Shown here in pieces: positions 60,801 to 64,000 of a stretch of DNA of 64,000 bases. The notes beneath the pieces are model-generated. The model was not told where the DNA came from and made no database searches. It saw only the letters and a program-made list of their open reading frames with translations. The stretch is from Hemibagrus wyckioides. Taxonomy: Eukaryota > Chordata > Actinopteri > Siluriformes > Bagridae. The stretch covers positions 25,387,876-25,451,875 of the forward strand of contig NC_080717.1 in assembly GCF_019097595.1 (NCBI RefSeq). The letters are read 5' to 3'. The position numbers were made by a program, and so were the translations under genes. Each line of letters opens with the position of its first letter. The stretch's first letter is position 1.

Positions 60801-63582
60801 CGTTTTATTTACACACGTTTTATTGTTTAGAATATAGTTTGTTAATTTCGACAATTAAAAATCCTCAAGGATTTAAGATCTTTCAAATCCTACTCCGCCA
60901 GATTTCCACACAATCTGCCCAAAAACCGAAATACCTTTTCGTCCAACCATTTTTATCTCCATCTCTACACACAGACTCTTCATTTACATACTTAAATCAT
61001 GATATCATGCCTGTTCTGCTCTCTTGCCATTTCAGTCATTTTCACTTTTGCTGCCAAACCTCTCTCTTTTTTCTTTTTTTTTTTTATTCCTTTTGAATAC
61101 AGATCACTCCCAGCCTGTGCTCCGAGCCGTCCCGACACGGCCGTGTCTATATAAGGCCAAGTATTTGAAGATGTGCAGAAAGCCTTGAGGGCTCCAATGA
61201 CTTCCCGCTGCTTACAGAGCAGATGTCTTTACTTCTAAAACATGAAGCAGCCCACAATCATGACGAAACTAGCCAAGCATCTGGCTTTAAGACCAGGTTC
61301 TGACTAACGATTATACTTCCAGCCCATTTATTAACAGCGAGCCTCATTTATCACGCTTAATTAAGCCATAAATTAAGACTAGCCTTTCAATGAGGACAAA
61401 AGTAATGGTGCCCTATAAAAGAAGGAAGAATTATTGTCTGTCTATTGATTCCGACACGCTGTAAGGTCCGAGCTGCATTACTAGAAGATTTCTCACACCA
61501 CATTTAGGAGACGCTAAATTTACAGTTTAGTCGCCATTGTCTTGTTTCTGTGAGCCTTTTATGGGATATGTGGGTGTGGCTAAATCTGAATCAGCTAAGC
61601 CATGAGCAGGAAGATTATTAATAGAATGGGAGCATGAAGAAGTTCAGCTAATTTGTAGATTTTTTTTGGTCTAAAACAAAATTGTTCAATAAAAAGCGCA
61701 CAATTATCATTATTTATGTACGCACCAGTCACTGAAATCAATTGAGAGCAAAAAAAAAAAGTGGTTTTCAAGTCTAGACTGCGCCGCTTTGTGGTAAATC
61801 ACACACTCTGTCGACGTTACACACTCTTCTGAAAGACCTCACATTAGTCAGCGTGTCTTAAGTAAATATCTGTCTGTGAGGTTTTCTTCATAGACTTAAC
61901 AGACTCCATTTTGTAGACACAAAAAGCAATGAGGTCATCAAAAAAAAAAAACATCACTCCAGCTCCATGCTTAACCTCAGATCAGATTTACAGTCAGTGG
62001 TGAAGTTATTATGAGTCTATAAACAATTACATTGGGATTAAAAATGACTAAAAGTCCACTGTTAGAGTCATTACATCGTGAGTTTGATCATTCGGACAAA
62101 ACAGTGGGGCAAAAATTGTGTAGATAGAGCTTGTGCTAGAAGTTGAAAACAATTGTTGGTGTTAATGGTTCCAAAAATTGTCAAGGTTTTCTACGAAAAC
62201 ATGCGTCAAACCTTTTCTCCAAACTCACATCTCACGATTAACTAACGAGAATAGTGAGGGATTCTGGATTCTGATTGGTCAGAAGGTGTGGATTAAACTT
62301 AGAATTAACGGCAGATTTGACAGTAGAGCATCAGTAAATCTCAGGTTAGTATTAACTTATTCTTGATGTTGGCTCCGTGTCATGACCCACCCTGAGCTCT
62401 GAGCCCAGATTCCTAACAAATCAGGATGTGTAATTACATACAATTTATACACACACACACACATTATATATATATATATATATATAATATATATATGCGC
62501 AACAGTGAGTACATTTTCAGATGAGTTTTTACACTCTGAACTTTCTCGGTAACATCACAAAAACGAAGAAAAAAGGAGCTGGTGAAGCAACTGTAGTTTG
62601 TAGCTGCTATTAGGTAAGCGGTAAAAGGAAGTAACTTGTTTTAACGTCTTTCTTTAATTAATCAGCAGCTTAATTGTTGATAAACTGCTTTGAGATAAGA
62701 GGAAGTGTGTGTGTGTTTGCTCCGGCTTCTCCGGTTTCCTCCCACTGACCATAAACATAAACATACAGTAAGGAGGATCAACTATGCTGTGTGTGTGTGT
62801 GTGTGTGTGTGTCTCTGTGTGTTTTGCCCTGTAAGGGACTGGTGCCCCATTTCCCAGGATAACCTACGGATCCACCTCTACCCTGACCGGTATAAAGAGC
62901 TCACTGAAGATGAATGAATGAATGAATGAATGAATGAATTAAATTTTCTATATATTTTTTTTGGAATCAGCATTGAACAGTTTATTCCTCATCTTATCTT
63001 TAAACGTCTTTCAATTACATGTTTAATGTTTTGTCCTTTTTTGCTTAAGATATTCCTACACATTGATTGACCTTATTTACTTTTTATATCTGATATTTAG
63101 AAAAAAGTGACATTTTATGACATGCAAAAAATTAATACATTTTTTTTTTAAAGGAAACCATCAAAAAATATATATACATATACTGTGGATTTGTTTTAAA
63201 AAAAAATTTTTAATAATAAACTGTTATAAACATATTCTGGTACATACTAAAGGACTGATAAAAAATTTTACTTGTTAATTAATTTATTTATTTATTGAGT
63301 ATGAATTAAAGCCATGCTGGTGGTTTATTATTTCTCAGATCAGACCTGCTACCTTCAGGGCGTGGCCACATGACTCGGGTCGTTTCCCAAACCACCAAAA
63401 CTGCACTAAATACTTACTTTTAAAAGACATTACGCTTCATATAAAAGCTATAACGCTCTCTTTAAGTGCTGTAATGTGCGGATGAACACGTGACCTCTGA
63501 CACAGAAACAGTATAAAGAAAGCTCTTTAAACATCTGATCACGGAACAAACTCACCTTTTTTACTTCCTTCTCGATTTCCAT
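54201..63582 (-). CDS. tes: Testin: PET and triple-LIM protein, seven coding exons
   Basis: Coding exons are 63556-63582, 60188-60273, 59117-59786, 58500-58853, 56510-56725, 55069-55227 and 54201-54395, totalling 1,707 nt or 568 residues plus stop. All introns are GT..AG and the phases agree. Order: Cys-rich N-terminus ([20 protein letters not shown]), a Pro/Ala/Gly/Ser octapeptide array (124-211), PET domain (~249-335), a Gly-rich linker (338-379), then LIM1 (from C381), LIM2 (from C446) and LIM3 (from C506) with zinc-ligand spacing CxxC...HxxC intact. By family knowledge testin is a cytoplasmic scaffold at focal adhesions and actin fibres that binds zyxin and Mena/VASP-type partners and acts as a tumour suppressor. 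Human TES has 421 residues. Nearly all of the extra length here is the octapeptide insertion and the longer linker. No frameshift or lost ligand was noted. Confidence 0.96.
54396..55068 (-). other. tes intron 6
   Basis: A 673-bp intron with donor GTAAGG. It holds (CA)n at the acceptor, an ATTGGTC-family repeat copy (54447-54560), (GT)n at 54776-54800, a (CA)n at about 54942-54957, and GT repeats at 55020-55060 next to the donor. Confidence 0.85.
54447..54560 (+). repeat. Dispersed ATTGGTC-type repeat in tes intron 6
   Basis: CAATCTGATTGGTCAATAAG, then TTTCTATAGCAACGGCTCAT and TCACAGGGACTATTAAAATG; the same block order as the copies at 21.8 and 60.4 kb. Confidence 0.55.
55069..55227 (-). CDS. 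tes: tes exon 6 (most of LIM2)
   Basis: Residues 452-504, [20 protein letters not shown] then [28 protein letters not shown]. Nearly identical to human LIM2. The acceptor TTTCAG directly follows a (TG)n run (plus strand 55233-55248). Confidence 0.96.
55330..55400 (+). repeat. Partial ATTGGTC-family repeat
   Basis: TTTCCATAGTAACAGTGC and GGAAGGAGTCTGCAGTGTCA match the middle and 3' blocks of the family. Confidence 0.4.
55850..56508. repeat. CT-rich minisatellite (~72-88 bp unit) in tes intron 5
   Basis: CTCTGTCAAACACACTGTCT marks units at 56019, 56091, 56167, 56243 and 56331, spaced 72, 76, 76 and 88 bp. Each unit also contains CTCTGTATCTCTGTCTCACT and CACTGTCTTACT. On the transcribed strand it is a GAGA-rich purine tract starting immediately at the exon 5 donor. 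Ser/Leu frames up to 322 codons are artefacts. Confidence 0.92.
56510..56725 (-). CDS. tes: tes exon 5 (LIM1 and start of LIM2)
   Basis: Residues 380-451: [60 protein letters not shown], then [14 protein letters not shown]1 ligands are C381, C384, the His of LWHPGC and following cysteines. C446 and C449 open LIM2. Donor GAG|GTGAGA; acceptor CTCAG at 56730-56726. Confidence 0.97.
56726..58499 (-). other. tes intron 4
   Basis: A 1,774-bp AT-rich intron with donor GTAAGT. No SINE or satellite is recognised, only A/T runs. Confidence 0.85.
58500..58853 (-). CDS. tes: tes exon 4 (PET domain and Gly-rich linker)
   Basis: Residues 262-379: [74 protein letters not shown]; this is the PET domain, closely matching human testin. 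The last 40 residues are a Gly/Ala/Pro/Val-rich linker ending GPAGKY before LIM1, richer in Gly than the human linker. Acceptor CTCCAG; donor TAC|GTAAGT. Confidence 0.96.
58854..59116 (-). other. tes intron 3
   Basis: Short 263-bp intron with donor GTAAGG and acceptor CTGCTCCAG. Nothing else seen. Confidence 0.9.
59117..59786 (-). CDS. tes: tes exon 3 (N-terminal Cys-rich end, octapeptide array, start of PET)
   Basis: Residues 39-261 plus the last base of Arg38. It starts [20 protein letters not shown], continues [18 protein letters not shown] as in human, then enters a long Ala/Gly/Pro/Ser insertion with eleven VPxxGAPS-type octapeptides. It rejoins the human alignment at [18 protein letters not shown]. 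The frame is open and in phase at both ends (acceptor AACAG|A, donor TTG|GTAAGG), so the insertion is genuinely coding by sequence. At 670 nt it is the largest exon. Confidence 0.95.
59267..59530 (-). repeat. tes: 24 bp coding minisatellite: eleven octapeptides in testin
   Basis: Eleven in-frame copies (residues 124-211) of an octapeptide with consensus VPGQGAPS and variants [40 protein letters not shown] and AAGQGFPS. The last copies form a higher-order pattern in which [16 protein letters not shown] appears twice, separated by VPGQGAPS. The plus strand shows GGGGACAGAGGGGGCGCC-type G-rich units. The peptide should be disordered. Confidence 0.95.
59787..60187 (-). other. tes intron 2
   Basis: A 401-bp intron. 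The donor is GTTTGT, a weaker match than the other tes donors, and the acceptor is TTAACAG. No repeat seen. Confidence 0.88.
60188..60273 (-). CDS. tes: tes exon 2
   Basis: Residues 10-37 and two bases of Arg38: [20 protein letters not shown] then EGFELHFW. It aligns with human [20 protein letters not shown]. Acceptor CTGCAG; ends AG|GTTTGT. Confidence 0.96.
60430..60540 (+). repeat. Dispersed ATTGGTC-type repeat in tes intron 1
   Basis: TCGATTCTGATTGGTCAGAA, then CTTCTATAGTAACAGCTCGT. A further partial copy GGATTCTGATTGGTCAGAAG lies at about 62264-62295. Confidence 0.55.
61090..61470. promoter_or_regulatory. Candidate conserved non-coding element in tes intron 1
   Basis: Unique, repeat-free block with homeodomain-like words (CACGCTTAATTAAGCCATAA, AATTAAGACTAGCC) and a TATATAAGGCC motif, set between low-complexity sequence. 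The texture is enhancer-like; this is inference only. Confidence 0.25.
62449..62498. repeat. (CA)n(TA)n compound microsatellite
   Basis: CA run at 62449-62463 followed by TA repeats to 62498. Confidence 0.9.
62700..62940 (+). mobile_element. V-SINE-like element, 3' part, with (GT)n and (TGAA)n tail
   Basis: CTCCGGTTTCCTCCCACTGA, a GT run at 62787-62812, GGACTGGTGCCCCATTTCCC, GGATCCACCTCTACCCTGAC and a tail of TGAATGAATGAA. It shares the 3' half of the 35441-35745 element. The tRNA-like head is missing or too decayed to see. Confidence 0.55.
63556..63582 (-). CDS. tes: tes exon 1 (first nine codons)
   Basis: ATG at 63582-63580 encodes MEIEKEVKK, then AAG|GTGAG. Human testin begins MDLENKVKK, so length and sequence fit. 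The context ACCATGG is an ideal Kozak sequence. Exon 2 follows in frame after the first intron. Confidence 0.93.
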
Positions 63583-63589
63583 GGTCAGT

Positions 63590-63930
63590 TGGAGCTGATT
63601 TTTCTCCCCACAAAAATATGTATATGGAAAAAATAATCCTAGTCGAAGAAATGAGTTTGGTCAAACGGTCAGTGTGAGACTGGGGCAGATCTTTCACTTT
63701 TTGCCCTCTCCCTCTCCCTCTCTCTCTCTCTTTCCTGCACCTCGGCTGTTCATCTCATTGTTAAGCAAAGACGCTTCCGCTATTTCTCAATGCGCAACTC
63801 TCAGCCAATAGGAAGTCGACATCGGAATTGAACCACCAATCACAGGCGAGAATCTGCGTTGAGGGCGGGGAGAGGAGGGACCTGCAGTGTGAAGCTATTG
63901 TATTGACTGTAGCAGTGAGTCAGAGCCGCT
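63590..63930 (-). promoter_or_regulatory. tes promoter / 5' UTR region
   Basis: Upstream of the start codon, the plus strand carries two CCAAT motifs (63805-63809 and 63836-63840) and a GC box GGGCGGGG at 63863-63870. No TATA box is seen. This fits a broadly expressed gene. A CT-rich tract at 63700-63732 lies in the presumed 5' UTR. Confidence 0.5.
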
Positions 63931-63970
63931 GACTTCATCACTTTACTTAACTTTAAAATATCACGGCAAA

Positions 63971-64000
63971 CATCTATCTATCTATCTATCTATCTATCTA
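63971..64000. repeat. (ATCT)n microsatellite at the window edge
   Basis: At least seven ATCT units running off the right end of the window. Confidence 0.9.

Larger units (their letters stand above)
60274..63555 (-). other. tes intron 1
   Basis: A 3,282-bp intron (donor GTGAGT, acceptor CTGCAG), the longest in the gene. It contains an ATTGGTC-type repeat, a unique GC-richer stretch that might be regulatory, (CA)n(TA)n, and a V-SINE-like element. Confidence 0.85.

Overview
This is a piece of a vertebrate, almost certainly teleost fish, nuclear genome. Genes are split into exons with GT..AG introns. Microsatellites are very dense. Recognisable fish interspersed repeats are present: deleted Tc1-like elements, tRNA-derived SINEs and a V-SINE-like family. 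Repeat style would fit a catfish or another otophysan, but the species cannot be fixed from sequence alone.

Two protein-coding genes can be reconstructed completely, both on the minus strand. tes (testin, PET plus three LIM domains) runs from the start codon at 63582 to the stop at 54201 in seven exons and encodes 568 residues. cav2 (caveolin-2) runs from 5190 to 1714 in three exons and encodes 166 residues. The order tes then cav2 in the same direction matches the vertebrate TES-CAV2-CAV1-MET block, so cav1 would be expected beyond the left edge. Testin is an actin/focal-adhesion scaffold and caveolin-2 a caveolar membrane protein. They act separately and share only synteny.

Layout: 1-1713, cav2 3' flank with a minisatellite and a dispersed repeat; 1714-5190, cav2; 5040-5340, its GC-rich promoter region; 5.3-8.9 kb, intergenic with a ~0.95 kb minisatellite; 9.06-16.2 kb, a 7.1 kb almost G-free ACTTACACTACAC satellite with higher-order structure; 16.2-53.7 kb, a gene-poor interval of unique DNA, simple repeats, SINEs and four fragments of one deleted Tc1-like family plus a second Tc1-like MITE; 53.7-63.6 kb, tes; 63.6-63.95 kb, tes promoter with CCAAT and GC boxes.

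The most notable features are an 11-copy octapeptide expansion inside tes exon 3, three 3' splice sites built from (TG)n microsatellites, the internal segmental duplications of the satellite, and a lone 49-codon open frame behind a good splice acceptor near 48.5 kb. I see no prokaryotic, viral or CRISPR content and no new multi-gene system.
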